Below are positions 52,006 through 62,000 of a stretch of 64,000 nt of DNA, one piece after another; the first letter of the stretch is position 1; each line of letters opens with the position of its first letter. Position numbers and translations under genes: made by a program. The notes under the pieces are model-generated. The model saw only the letters and a list, made by a program, of their open reading frames with translations. It had not been told where the DNA came from and searched no databases. The DNA lies in NCBI GenBank assembly GCA_035626815.1, contig DASPMY010000049.1, positions 132,295-196,294 on the forward strand, written 5' to 3'. The stretch comes from Croceibacterium_A sp035626815 (GTDB lineage: Bacteria; Pseudomonadota; Alphaproteobacteria; Sphingomonadales; Sphingomonadaceae).

Positions 52006-53684
52006 CGCCCCGGCGCGTCGGCCGCGCGCTCGCTGCGCGGCACCGCTTCGTACACGCGCTGCCCGCCGATCCACGTCTCCAGCACGCGGATGCGGCGCAA
52101 GTCCTCGGGGCTGGCCTCGAGCGGGTCGGCGTCGAGCACGACGAAGTCGGCCCGCTCGCCGGGCGCGAGCCGCCCGAAGCGGCCTTCGGCGAAGCCGGCG
52201 TAAGCGGCGACCGCGGTGTAGCCGGCCAGCGCCTGGCCGATCGTCACCGTCTCCTCCGGATGCCAGCCGCCGGGCGGCTGCCCCGCGGCGTCCTCGCGGC
52301 TGATCGCCACGGCCATGCCGGCGAACGCGTCGGGCGCCTCGACCGGCGCGTCGGAGCCGAACGCCAGCGCCGCGCCGGTCGCGCGGATCGAACGCCAGGC
52401 GTAAGCGCCCGCCTGCCGCTCGGGCCCGAGCCGCGCCTCCGCCATCAGCCGGTCGGACGTCTGGTGGACCGGCTGCATCGAGGCGACGATCCCATGCTGC
52501 CCGAAGCGGGGAATGTCGACCGGATCGACGACTTGCGCGTGCTCGATGCGCCAGCGCCGGTCGCCCGAATAGTCGGCCGAGAGCTCCTCGATCGCGGCGA
52601 GGATCTCGGCGTTGGCGGCATCGCCGATCGCGTGCACGGCGACCTGGTAGTTCTCCATCGCCGCGCGGCTCATCAGGTTCCGCAGCTGGGTGCCGCTGAT
52701 GATCGCGAGCCCGCGATTGGCCGGATCGTCGGCATAAGGCGCCTTGAGCAGCGCCCCGCGCGAGCCGAGCGCACCGTCGAGGTAGAGCTTGATGCCGTTC
52801 AGCCGCAGCCGGTCGTCGTAAAGCCATGGCGTCGGGCCGCTGCCGCCGATCAGCGTCATCGCCTCGACGCTCGCGGCGTAGGCCATGATGCGGATGCGCA
52901 GGCGGCCCGTATCGCCGGCGCGGCGGAAGGTCATCCAGTCCTCGATGCTGGTGCCCATGTCGGCGACGGCGGTGACGCCCTTGGCGACGAGCAGCTGCTG
53001 CGCTTCGTAGAGCGCCACGTCGCGGTCGTTGGCGCGCGGCGGGGGGACCTTGGCGTCGACCAGCGCCATCGCCGCGTCGACCAGCACGCCGGCGGGCGCG
53101 CGGCCGCCGGCGACCCGCTCGATGCGCCCGCCTGGCGGATCGGCGCTGTCGGCGGTGACCCCGGCGGAGGCGAGCGCGAGGCTGTTGGCCCAGCCGGCGT
53201 GGCCGTCGACCCGCTCGAGCCACGCCGGGCGGTCGCCGACGACGGCGTCGAGCTCGGCCGCGGTGGGAAACCGGCCGAGGCCCCACAGCTCCTGGTTCCA
53301 CCCGCGCCCGACGATCCACGGGCGCTCGGGATTGGCCGCGGCATAGGCGGCGATCTTGCGCTGCGCCTCGGCCAGCGAACGGGTGTCCGACAAGTCGACG
53401 ACCAGCTGGCCGAGGCCGAGCGCCATCACGTGGAGGTGGGCGTCGATGATCCCGGGGATGACCGTCCGCCCGCGCCCGTTCTCGCGGAACTCGGTGCGCG
53501 GCGGCCGCTCGCCGCGCTCGACCAGCCGGGCGACCTTGCCCTCGTCGTCGATCACCATCGCGCCGAAGCGGGTGACGGTGCCGTTGCGGTCGACCGAGAT
53601 GCCGTTGACGTTGTCGACCAGCGTGTCGGCGACGAGCGGCGCGGGCAGCAGCAGCGCGGCGGCGGCGAGCAGGCGGGCGATCAC
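52002..53684 (-). CDS. Exported amidohydrolase, YtcJ-like
   Basis: A 560-residue protein with a signal peptide (MIARLLAAAALLLPAPLVA). The metal-binding HxH motif is in IPGIIDAHLHVMALG. Further conserved sites are WIVGRGWNQELWGLGRFPTA, AVHAIGDAANAEILA, and the C-terminal FGSDAPVEAPDAFAGM with the final metal aspartate. YtcJ-type enzymes hydrolyse N-acyl or amide bonds; the substrate is not known. GTG 53684 overlaps the stop of the upstream oxidoreductase as GTGA. Residues before it in the longer frame belong to the other gene. Confidence 0.88.
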   Translation of the reverse strand: MIARLLAAAALLLPAPLVADTLVDNVNGISVDRNGTVTRFGAMVIDDEGKVARLVERGERPPRTEFRENGRGRTVIPGIIDAHLHVMALGLGQLVVDLSDTRSLAEAQRKIAAYAAANPERPWIVGRGWNQELWGLGRFPTAAELDAVVGDRPAWLERVDGHAGWANSLALASAGVTADSADPPGGRIERVAGGRAPAGVLVDAAMALVDAKVPPPRANDRDVALYEAQQLLVAKGVTAVADMGTSIEDWMTFRRAGDTGRLRIRIMAYAASVEAMTLIGGSGPTPWLYDDRLRLNGIKLYLDGALGSRGALLKAPYADDPANRGLAIISGTQLRNLMSRAAMENYQVAVHAIGDAANAEILAAIEELSADYSGDRRWRIEHAQVVDPVDIPRFGQHGIVASMQPVHQTSDRLMAEARLGPERQAGAYAWRSIRATGAALAFGSDAPVEAPDAFAGMAVAISREDAAGQPPGGWHPEETVTIGQALAGYTAVAAYAGFAEGRFGRLAPGERADFVVLDADPLEASPEDLRRIRVLETWIGGQRVYEAVPRSERAADAPGR

Positions 53685-54574
53685 GCGTGGACCTCCGGCA
53701 GGTGGCGGATCAGCGCGCTGGTGTCCTGCCGCCGGCCTCCCATCGCCTGGACCTGGGCATAGAGCCGGTCGATTGTCTCGGTGACCGGCAGCGCCAGCCT
53801 GCGGCGCTGCGCTGCGGCGAGGGCGATGGCGAGGTCCTTGCGCATCCAGTCTATGGCGAAGCCGAAGTCGAACTCGCCGGCGGCCATCGTCCGCCAGCGG
53901 TTGTCCATCTGCCAGCTCTGCGCCGCGCCGCCCGACACGGCCTCGAGCACCTTGTCCATGTCGAGCCCGGAAGCCTGGGCGAAGCGCACGGCTTCGGACA
54001 GCCCGGCGAGGGTGCCGGCGATGCAGATCTGGTTGACCGCCTTGGTCGCCTGCCCGGACCCCGCGCCGCCCACATGGACGATTCGCGCGGCGTAGCTGGC
54101 GAGGACCGGGCGCGCGCCGTCCATCGCCTCGGGCGAGCCGCCGCACATGATCGCCAGCTTGCCGTTCTCGGCCCCGGCCTGGCCGCCCGAGACCGGCGCG
54201 TCGAGCGCGAGCACGCCGCACCGCTCGGCCTCGGCGGCGATGCGCCGGGCGATGTCGGGCGAGACGGTGGTGTGGTCGACGAACAGCGCTCCCGCCTCCA
54301 TCGCGGCGAGCGCGCCCTGCTCACCCAGCACGACCTCGGCGAGGTCGCCGTCGTTGCCGACGCAAGTCAACACCGCGTGCTGGCCGCGGGCGGCCTCGGC
54401 CGGCGTGACCGCCCTGGCCACGTCGAGCCCGGCATGGCGCGCGATCCATTCCTCGGCCCGGGCGGCGGTGCGGTTGTACACGGTGACCCGGTGCCCGGCG
54501 CGGGCGAGATGTCCGGCCATCGGCGCGCCCATCACGCCGAGGCCGAGGAAGGCGATGCGTTTGCTGTCGTCCAT
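53681..54574 (-). CDS. NAD(P)-dependent oxidoreductase, 3-hydroxyisobutyrate dehydrogenase family
   Basis: A 297-residue beta-hydroxyacid dehydrogenase. The Rossmann motif FLGLGVMGAPMAGHL lies at the N-terminus. The substrate-binding DAPVSGGQAGAENGKL is at about 125-140, and the catalytic lysine is Lys178 (ATKAVNQICIAG). Related enzymes oxidise 3-hydroxyisobutyrate or reduce tartronate semialdehyde and succinic semialdehyde. It is paired with the amidohydrolase in a two-gene operon divergent from the threonine ammonia-lyase. Confidence 0.9.
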   Translation of the reverse strand: MDDSKRIAFLGLGVMGAPMAGHLARAGHRVTVYNRTAARAEEWIARHAGLDVARAVTPAEAARGQHAVLTCVGNDGDLAEVVLGEQGALAAMEAGALFVDHTTVSPDIARRIAAEAERCGVLALDAPVSGGQAGAENGKLAIMCGGSPEAMDGARPVLASYAARIVHVGGAGSGQATKAVNQICIAGTLAGLSEAVRFAQASGLDMDKVLEAVSGGAAQSWQMDNRWRTMAAGEFDFGFAIDWMRKDLAIALAAAQRRRLALPVTETIDRLYAQVQAMGGRRQDTSALIRHLPEVHA

Positions 54575-54665
54575 GGCCGTTCACCTGCCGCCTTGCGGCG
54601 CGCAAAGCAATCGTTGCCGCCGCCGGGTTTCCCTTGGCGCGGAATTTCGGTTACGGCCCGCCGCC

Positions 54666-55901
54666 ATGACCGGGACGGGACTCCTCGAAGCCACGCTGAC
54701 GCTGGCCGACGTCGAAGCTGCGGCGAAGCGCATCGCCGGGGCGGTGGTGCGCACCCCGACGATGTACAGCAAGACTCTGTCGCGCATCGCCGGGGCAGAG
54801 ATCTGGCTCAAGTTCGAGAACCAGCAGTTCACCGCCGCCTACAAGGAGCGCGGCGCGCTCAACGCGCTGCTGCTGATGGACGAAGCGCAGCGCCAGCGTG
54901 GCGTGATCGCCGCTTCGGCCGGCAATCATTCGCAGGGCTTGTCGTACCACGGCACCCGGCTCGGCGTGCCGGTGACGATCGTCATGCCCAAGACCACCCC
55001 GACGGTGAAAGTCATGCAGACCGAGAGCGTCGGCGGCAGGGTCGTGCTCGAAGGCGAAACGTTCGACGAGGCCAACGCCTACGCGCTGAGCATGGAGAAG
55101 CAGCTTGGCCTGACTTTCGTCCACCCGTTCGACGATCCGGACGTGGCGGCCGGGCAGGGCACGGTGGCGCTCGAGCTGCTCGAGGAGGCACCCGAGATCG
55201 AGACGATTGTGGTCCCGATCGGCGGCGGCGGGCTGATCTCGGGCATGGGCACGGTGGCCAAGGCGCACCGGCCGCCGATCGAGGTGATCGGCGTCCAGGC
55301 AGAGCTCTATCCGTCGGCCTACGCCAAGTACAAGGGCGAGGACCTGCCGTGCGGCGGCGACACGCTGGCCGAGGGCATTGCGGTCAAGGAGCCGGGGGTG
55401 TTCACCAGCCGGGTGATCCGCGAGGTGGTCGACGACATCGTGCTGGTCGGCGAGGCCGATCTCGAGATGGCCGTGTCGCTGCTGCTGCAGATCGAGAAGA
55501 CCGTGGTCGAAGGCGCCGGCGCCGCGGGGCTCGCCGCGGTGCTCGCCCATCGCGAGCGCTTCGCCGGCAAGAAGGTCGGCCTGGTGCTGTGCGGCGGCAA
55601 CATCGACACACGCCTGCTGGCCAACGTGCTGCTGCGCGACCTCGCCCGCTCGGGCCGGCTGGCGCGGTTGCGGATCACGCTGCAGGACCGCCCCGGCGCG
55701 CTCTACAAGGTGATGCGCGAGTTCCAGGAGCACAACGTCAACATCCTCGAGATCTATCACCAGCGCATCTTCACCAACCTCCCGGCGAAAGGCCTGGTGA
55801 CCGACATCGAGTGCGAGGCCCGCGACCGCGAGCAGATCGAGAAGCTGGTCGGCGCGCTCCGAGCGCGCGGCTATTCGGTTAGCCAGGTCGAGCTGAACTG
55901 A
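54666..55901 (+). CDS. ilvA: Threonine ammonia-lyase with C-terminal ACT domain
   Basis: A 411-residue PLP enzyme that deaminates threonine to 2-oxobutanoate. The PLP-lysine is Lys60 in AAYKERGALN. The ASAGNHSQGL motif and the PLP phosphate loop (IGGGGLISG) are present. An ACT domain (about 330-411, LARLRITLQDRPGALYKVM) suggests allosteric control, as in TdcB-like/biosynthetic short forms. ATG 54666 is chosen; frames to 54147 are read-through. It is transcribed alone. Confidence 0.92.
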   Translation: MTGTGLLEATLTLADVEAAAKRIAGAVVRTPTMYSKTLSRIAGAEIWLKFENQQFTAAYKERGALNALLLMDEAQRQRGVIAASAGNHSQGLSYHGTRLGVPVTIVMPKTTPTVKVMQTESVGGRVVLEGETFDEANAYALSMEKQLGLTFVHPFDDPDVAAGQGTVALELLEEAPEIETIVVPIGGGGLISGMGTVAKAHRPPIEVIGVQAELYPSAYAKYKGEDLPCGGDTLAEGIAVKEPGVFTSRVIREVVDDIVLVGEADLEMAVSLLLQIEKTVVEGAGAAGLAAVLAHRERFAGKKVGLVLCGGNIDTRLLANVLLRDLARSGRLARLRITLQDRPGALYKVMREFQEHNVNILEIYHQRIFTNLPAKGLVTDIECEARDREQIEKLVGALRARGYSVSQVELN

Positions 55902-56066
55902 CCCGTATCGGGGCGGGTTAACGCCCTGGCGGGCGCGAATGTCGAAAATATCGCTCCTATCCACGGAAATTGTGGTTAATACAGTTCCCCGCGGGCACCC
56001 GGGGGACCTAGTCTCGTTACGGTAGCGCCCGCCCGTTCAAACGCCTGTGAGAGGACCGCCTGCGAC

Positions 56067-56909
56067 GTGACGGCTCCGGTTCGGTTTCCCCGCTTCTTCG
56101 TCACGAGCCCGGCGCCGTGCCCGTACCTTGCGGGGCGGACCGAGCGGAAGGTGTTCACCGAGCTCAAGGGCCCGCACGCCGAGGCGCTCAACGACGCGCT
56201 CGGCCGGATCGGCTTCCGCCGCAGCCAGACCGTCGCCTACCGCCCGAGCTGCATCGATTGCCGCGCCTGCGTGTCGGTGCGCGTCGTCGCGCAGGAGTTC
56301 GCCCCGTCGAGCGGGCAGAAGAAGAACCTGCGCCTCAACGGCGATCTCGTCGTCGCCGAATGCCGCCCGTGGGCGACCGCCGAGCAGTTCGAGCTGCTGC
56401 AGCGCTACCTCGCCCATCGTCATCCGGGCGGCGGCATGGCCGCGATGGACGAGATCGATTACGCCGACATGGTGGAACACACCGCGGTTTCGAGCTTTGT
56501 GCTTGAATACAGGGAGCCTTCTGCGGATGGTGCGCCGGGCCGGCTTGTCGGCGCCTGTCTCACCGACCGCCAGGGGGACGGGTTGTCGATGATCTACAGC
56601 TTCTACGACCCGGAACATGAGGCGCGGACGGGGCTTGGGAATTTCATTATTCTCGATCACATTCGGCGGGCTGCCGAGGCGCAGCTCCCTTACGTGTATC
56701 TCGGCTACTGGGTCGAAGGCTCGCAGCGGATGCAGTACAAGATCCGCTACCGCCCGCTCGAGCGGCTCGGCCCCGCCGGCTGGCAGCGGCTGTCCAACGC
56801 CGAGCAGACCACGCTCATTGCCTCCGTGTCCGCTGCCCGCCGCGAGGATGCCGACCTCGTCGAAGGGGTCGGCAAGGACGGCGGGCAGAAGCAGTATAAG
56901 CTCGCCTGA
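56067..56909 (+). CDS. bpt: Aspartate/glutamate leucyltransferase Bpt
   Basis: A 280-residue member of the ATE/Bpt family that adds leucine from Leu-tRNA to proteins with N-terminal Asp or Glu, marking them for ClpAP in the N-end rule pathway. Conserved cysteines Cys62, Cys65 and Cys68 (PSCIDCRACVSVRV) and the GNFIILDHIRRA...YVYLGYWVEGSQRMQYK segment are typical of Bpt. The GTG start at 56067 fits the family N-terminus (MTAPVRFPRFFVTSP). A 165-base gap upstream holds a possible promoter but no clear elements. Confidence 0.93.
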   Translation: MTAPVRFPRFFVTSPAPCPYLAGRTERKVFTELKGPHAEALNDALGRIGFRRSQTVAYRPSCIDCRACVSVRVVAQEFAPSSGQKKNLRLNGDLVVAECRPWATAEQFELLQRYLAHRHPGGGMAAMDEIDYADMVEHTAVSSFVLEYREPSADGAPGRLVGACLTDRQGDGLSMIYSFYDPEHEARTGLGNFIILDHIRRAAEAQLPYVYLGYWVEGSQRMQYKIRYRPLERLGPAGWQRLSNAEQTTLIASVSAARREDADLVEGVGKDGGQKQYKLA

Positions 56910-59037
56910 TTTTCGCAGGTCGCTGGCCGCGCTGGCGGCTTCCGCTTCGCTTATCTGCTCGCCGGTGGCGGCGCAGGACAGCTCGGCCGAGCCGACGCTC
57001 GAGGAGCTGATCCCCGACGCCGCCGTCGCCGACCCCGAGGCATGGGCGCAGCAGGGCGTGTCGCCCGAGGCCGCGGCGGCCGAGGAGGCGCCGGGCGAGC
57101 TCGATCCCGCCTCGCCGCTCGCCGAGTTGCCCGGCGTCGACGTGCCGTGGCCCGAGGACACCGAGCTGCCGCAGCTCGCGCCGCTCGAGCCCGAGGAGGA
57201 CATCCAGTTCGCCGATTTCGACGACGAGCCGCCGCGCGTGGCGATGGGCGAGGAGGAACGCATCTCCGACGAGCTGGTGCTGGTGTTCCCGAGCGAGCGG
57301 GCGCTGTTCCCCCACCACGACGAGTTCATCGAACGCTTCAAGTCGCTGTCGACGATCGAGGAGCTCGACGACGATGACAATGCCGCGCGTCTCGCCGCCC
57401 AGGCGAGGGCGGACGAAGCGCTGCTCAACCGCATGCTGCGCGTCTACGGCTACTACGACGCGCTGGTGTTCCGCTCGGTCGGCGGCATCGCCCCGGGCGA
57501 GGAAGCGGTCGACGGCCAGCCGACGGTGCGTTTCGACATTATTCCGGGCGAGCAATATCGCTTCGGCGCGGTCGACCTCGGCAGCCTGCCCGCGGCCGGG
57601 CCCGATTTCGAGACCTTGCGCCAGGCGTTCGAGATCACCCGCGGCGATCCGTTGCTGCAGGACAAGATCGTCGAGGAACGCTACGATCTCGACGAGGCGC
57701 TCGGCGAGAGCGGCTACCCGTTCGCCGCCATCGCCGAGCCCGACCTGCTCGTCGACCACGCGCGCGAGGAAGGCGACCTGACGATGGCGGTGACGCCGGG
57801 CGGCAAGTACCGCTTCGGCCGGGTGACCAGCAACCTGCCCGACTTCCTCTCGGGCGACCACCTCGCCGACATCGCCCGGTTCGAGCCCGGCGACATCTAC
57901 CAGCGCAGCCTAGAGCTCGATCTGCGGCGGGCGATCCTCGCCACCGGGCTCGTCGCCAGCGTGACGATGACTCCGGTCGAGGCCGAGCCGCCGGCGAACG
58001 GCGAGCCGGGCACGGTCGACGTCAACGTCGAGATGAGCAAGGCCAAGCTGCGGACGATCGCCGGCCGCATCGGCTACGGCACCGGCGAGGGCTTCAAGGT
58101 CGAGGGCAGCTGGGAGCACCGCAACCTGTTCCCGCCCGAAGGCATGCTGCGCGTGCGCGGCATCGCCGGCACCGCCGAGCAGCTGTTCGGGGTGACCTTC
58201 CGCAAGAACAATTTCGGCGGGCGCGACAAGATCCTCACGGTCGATGCCTTCGCCAGCACGATCGACTACGACGCCTACGACGCGCGCACGGTGTCGCTGA
58301 TCGGCACGTTCGAGCGGGTCAGCACCGTGCTGTTCCAGAAGCCGTTCAGCTATTCGGCCGGGCTCGAGCTGGTCGCCACCGGCGAGCGGGCGCGCGACGC
58401 CAACGGCGTGCTCGGCCCGCGGCAGACCTTCTTCGTCGGCGCGGTCCCGCTGTTCGCCCAGCTCGACACCTCGGACGACCTGCTCGATCCGACCCGCGGC
58501 TTCCGCCTCGGCGCACGCATCTCGCCCGAAGTGTCGCGCACCAACAACGCCGAGAGCGTCTACCTGCGCGGCCAGGTCGACGCGACCTACTACAAGCAGT
58601 TCGGCGAGAACGTGGTCATCGCCGGGCGCGCCCGCTTCGCCAGCATCACCGGCGCGCCGCTCGGGGCGATCGCGCCGTCGCGCCGGCTCTACGCCGGCGG
58701 CGGCGGCTCGGTGCGCGGCTACGAGTACAAGGGCATCGGTCCGCGCGACAGCGCCGGCGACCCGACCGGCGGCCGCTCGCTGACCGAGTTCTCGCTCGAG
58801 GCGCGCATCCGCACCGGCATGTTCGGCGGCGCGCTCGGCATCGTCCCGTTCGTCGATGCCGGCACCGTCGGCGCCAGCTCGACGCCCGGATTCGACGAAA
58901 TCAAGCTCGGCGCCGGGATCGGCGCGCGCTACCACACCGGCTTCGGCCCGTTGCGGCTCGACATCGCCGTGCCGCTCAATCGCGGGCCGGGCGATCCCCG
59001 GGTCGGCGTCTACGTGGCGCTCGGGCAGGCGTTCTGA
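56848..59037 (+). CDS. tamA: Outer membrane assembly factor TamA
   Basis: A 729-residue Omp85 protein. It has an N-terminal signal (SLAALAASASLICSPVAAQ), an acidic low-complexity segment (about 45-150), and POTRA-like domains (LLNRMLRVYGYYDALVFRSV, PGEQYRFGAVDLGSL). A C-terminal beta barrel follows with the BamA/TamA-type GGGGSVRGYEYKGIGPRD and a terminal aromatic (GQAF). The start is ATG 56848, overlapping bpt by 62 bases. This gives a 25-residue positively charged leader before the hydrophobic core. No closer ATG or GTG exists, so this start is only moderately sure. It works with TamB in outer-membrane protein or lipid delivery. Confidence 0.88.
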   Translation: MPTSSKGSARTAGRSSISSPDFRRSLAALAASASLICSPVAAQDSSAEPTLEELIPDAAVADPEAWAQQGVSPEAAAAEEAPGELDPASPLAELPGVDVPWPEDTELPQLAPLEPEEDIQFADFDDEPPRVAMGEEERISDELVLVFPSERALFPHHDEFIERFKSLSTIEELDDDDNAARLAAQARADEALLNRMLRVYGYYDALVFRSVGGIAPGEEAVDGQPTVRFDIIPGEQYRFGAVDLGSLPAAGPDFETLRQAFEITRGDPLLQDKIVEERYDLDEALGESGYPFAAIAEPDLLVDHAREEGDLTMAVTPGGKYRFGRVTSNLPDFLSGDHLADIARFEPGDIYQRSLELDLRRAILATGLVASVTMTPVEAEPPANGEPGTVDVNVEMSKAKLRTIAGRIGYGTGEGFKVEGSWEHRNLFPPEGMLRVRGIAGTAEQLFGVTFRKNNFGGRDKILTVDAFASTIDYDAYDARTVSLIGTFERVSTVLFQKPFSYSAGLELVATGERARDANGVLGPRQTFFVGAVPLFAQLDTSDDLLDPTRGFRLGARISPEVSRTNNAESVYLRGQVDATYYKQFGENVVIAGRARFASITGAPLGAIAPSRRLYAGGGGSVRGYEYKGIGPRDSAGDPTGGRSLTEFSLEARIRTGMFGGALGIVPFVDAGTVGASSTPGFDEIKLGAGIGARYHTGFGPLRLDIAVPLNRGPGDPRVGVYVALGQAF

Positions 59038-62000
59038 TGGCCGACGACGAGGTCATCGAGACCGCGGGCCCGGACGCGCCGGAGCCCGAGCGTCGCCGCT
59101 CGACGGCGCGCAAGGTGTTGCGCGGGCTCGGCTTCGTCATGCTGGCGCTGGTGCTGCTCGTTGGCGTGGCGATCGCCTGGCTGCATACCGGGTCGGGCCG
59201 ACAGTTCGTGGTCGACCAGATCGCCGACGTGGCGCCGGCTTCGGGCCTGACCGTCGAGGTCGGGCGGATCGAAGGCTCGGTGCTGTGGAGCGCGACGCTG
59301 TTCGACGTCAAGCTGCGCGACGCCAAGGGAAAGCTGTTCCTCGAGGTGCCCGAGGTGGACCTCAACTGGCGGCCGCTCAAGTTCTTCGTCACCGGGCTCG
59401 ACGTGCGCCACTTGGTGCTCCACGGGGGCACGTTCTACGCCGCCCCGGAGCTGCTGCCGGGGGATCCCGACGCGCCGATCCTGCCCGATTTCGACATCCG
59501 CGTGGACCGTTTCGTGGTCGACGACTTGCACATCGCCGAAGGGCTGCTCGGCGACGAGCGGGTGGTCGATTTTCGCGCCAAGGCCGACATCCGCGACGGT
59601 CGCGTGCTGCTCGACGCGCGCGGCGATTTCGGCGGCGGCGACCGCCTCGTCGCCCGGATCGACGCCGAGCCCGACGGCAACCGCTTCGACATGGACGTCG
59701 ATTACCGCGCCCCGGCGGGCGGCCTGCTGGCGATGCTGGTCGGCGCGGAGGACGACTTGCGCGCCCGCCTCGTCGGCGAGGGGACCTGGCAGAAGTGGGA
59801 CGGCGCGTTCGTGGTCAACCAAGGCGGCGCGGCGATCGGCGCCTTCAAGGTCTACAACCGCGGCGGGCGCTACAAGATCGTCGGCCAGGCGCGGCCGGAG
59901 GACTATCTCACCGGGCTGCCGGCCCAGGCGCTCGGCGAGGTCGTCTCGCTGGCGGCGATCGGCACGCTCGAGGACAGCGTGCTCGACGGCTCGATCGCCC
60001 TGCGCGGGCGCGGCGTGGCGCTCGACGGCGCCGGCGCGATCGATCTCGCCGACAACGCCTTCGAAGGAGTCGAGACGCGGCTGGTGCTGCTCGATTCCGA
60101 GCTGTTCGGCCCCGGCCTCAGCTTCCGCGATTTCGTCGCCCGGGCGACTTTCGACGGGCCCTTCCGCGGCTTCACCGCGCCGCTCGAGCTCAGCATCGGC
60201 CGCGCCGACTTCGGCGGCACGGTGTTCGCCAATCTCGTCCAGCGCGGCACGCTGTCGTACGACGGCAAGCGCTGGCGCCTACCGCTCGACGCGGCGGTGG
60301 ACCGCGTGACCAGCGGCAACGCGCTGATCGACCCGCGGCTGGTCAACGGGCGGCTGCGCGGGCTGGTCACGCTGGCCGACAGCGAGCTGCGCTCCGACGA
60401 CCTCGAGCTGCGTTTCCCGGGACTGCAGGCGGACCTGACGCTGCGCGGCGACATCGAGCGCGGCGGCTACGCGCTCGCCGGCCCGGTCGAGATGCGCGGC
60501 CTGGCGCTCGAGAACCTGGGGACGGTCGACGCCGGGGCCAAGATCCTGTTCACGATCGGCAGCGGCGTGCCGTGGACCTTGCAGGCCAACTTCACCGGGC
60601 GCATGCCGCGGGTAACCAACGCCACGCTGGCCAACCTCGCTGGCAGCAACATCCGCTTCAACGGCGGCGTCACGCTCGGCGCGGCGCGGCCGATCGCGTT
60701 CGACGACTTGCGGGTCACCGCCAGCAAGCTCAGCCTGCTGGTCGACGGGCGGGTCGAGAACGGCCGCACCACGCTCGCGGGCAGCGGCCGGCACGCCGAC
60801 TACGGCCCGTTCACGGTCGAGGCGGCGCTGGCGGGCGACGGCCCCCGCGCGACGCTGGTGTTCGCCAACCCTTACCCCGCGGCGGGCCTCAGCAACGTGC
60901 GCGTGGCGCTGGCGCCGACGCGCGACGGCTTCCGCATCGACGCCGAAGGCCAGTCGCTGCTCGGCCCGTTCGACGGCCTGCTGGACCTGACGATGCCGGC
61001 GGGCGGGCCGACGCAGATCGCCATCCGCCGGCTCGACGTGTGGCGCACCTCGGTGACCGGCACGCTGACCCTGGCCGAGGGCGGCGCGGCGGGAACGCTG
61101 GCGCTGGCCGGCGGCGGGGTCAACGGCACCATACGCCTCGCGCCGCGCAACGGCGGGCAAGGCTTCGACGTCGCCTTGACCGCCAACAACGCCCGCTTCG
61201 CCGGGCCGACGCCGCTGGCGATCAACCAGGCGACGGTCAACGTCAGCGGCTACTTCGGCCAGGGCAACTCGACCATCGAGGGCACGGTGCGCGCGGCCGG
61301 GATCAACTACGGCACACTGTTCATCGGCCGGATGGCGGCGAACGCGCAAGTCGTCAACGGCCGCGGCACCTTCCAGGCCTCGCTCGCCGGGCGGCGCGGG
61401 AGCCGCTTCAACGTCCAGCTCGCCGGCGACGTCGCGCCCGAGCGGATCGCCGTCGCGGCGCGCGGCGACTACGCCGGCCGCGAGATCGTCATGCCGCGGC
61501 GGGCGGTGCTGCTGAAAACCGCCGATGGCGGCTGGGCGCTGCAGAAGACCCAGCTCAGCTTCGGCAACGGCTTCGCCATCGCCGAAGGCCGTTTCGGCGG
61601 CAGCCAGCCGGCCCAGGGCAAGCTGAGCCTGGCAAGCATGCCGCTGTCGCTGCTCGACGCGTTCGCCGGCGACATCGGCCTCGGCGGCACGATCTCCGGG
61701 GTCATCGACGTCGGCGCCGGCCCCAATGGCGTGCCGACCGGCGAGGCGCGGGTGATGGTCGACAACCTGACCCGCTCGGGCCTGGTGCTGTCGTCGCGGC
61801 CGATCGACCTGGCGCTCGTCGCCCGCCTCTCGCCGAGCCAGCTGCAGGCGCGCGCCGTGCTGCAGGACGAAGGCCAGACCAAGGGCCGGCTGCAGGCGCG
61901 CATCTCCGGCCTGCCGGCTGCGGGCGCGCTGGCCGACCGGCTCTATGCCGGCGACTTGTTCGCGCAGCTGCGCTTCGAGGGGCCGGCCGACGCGCTGTGG

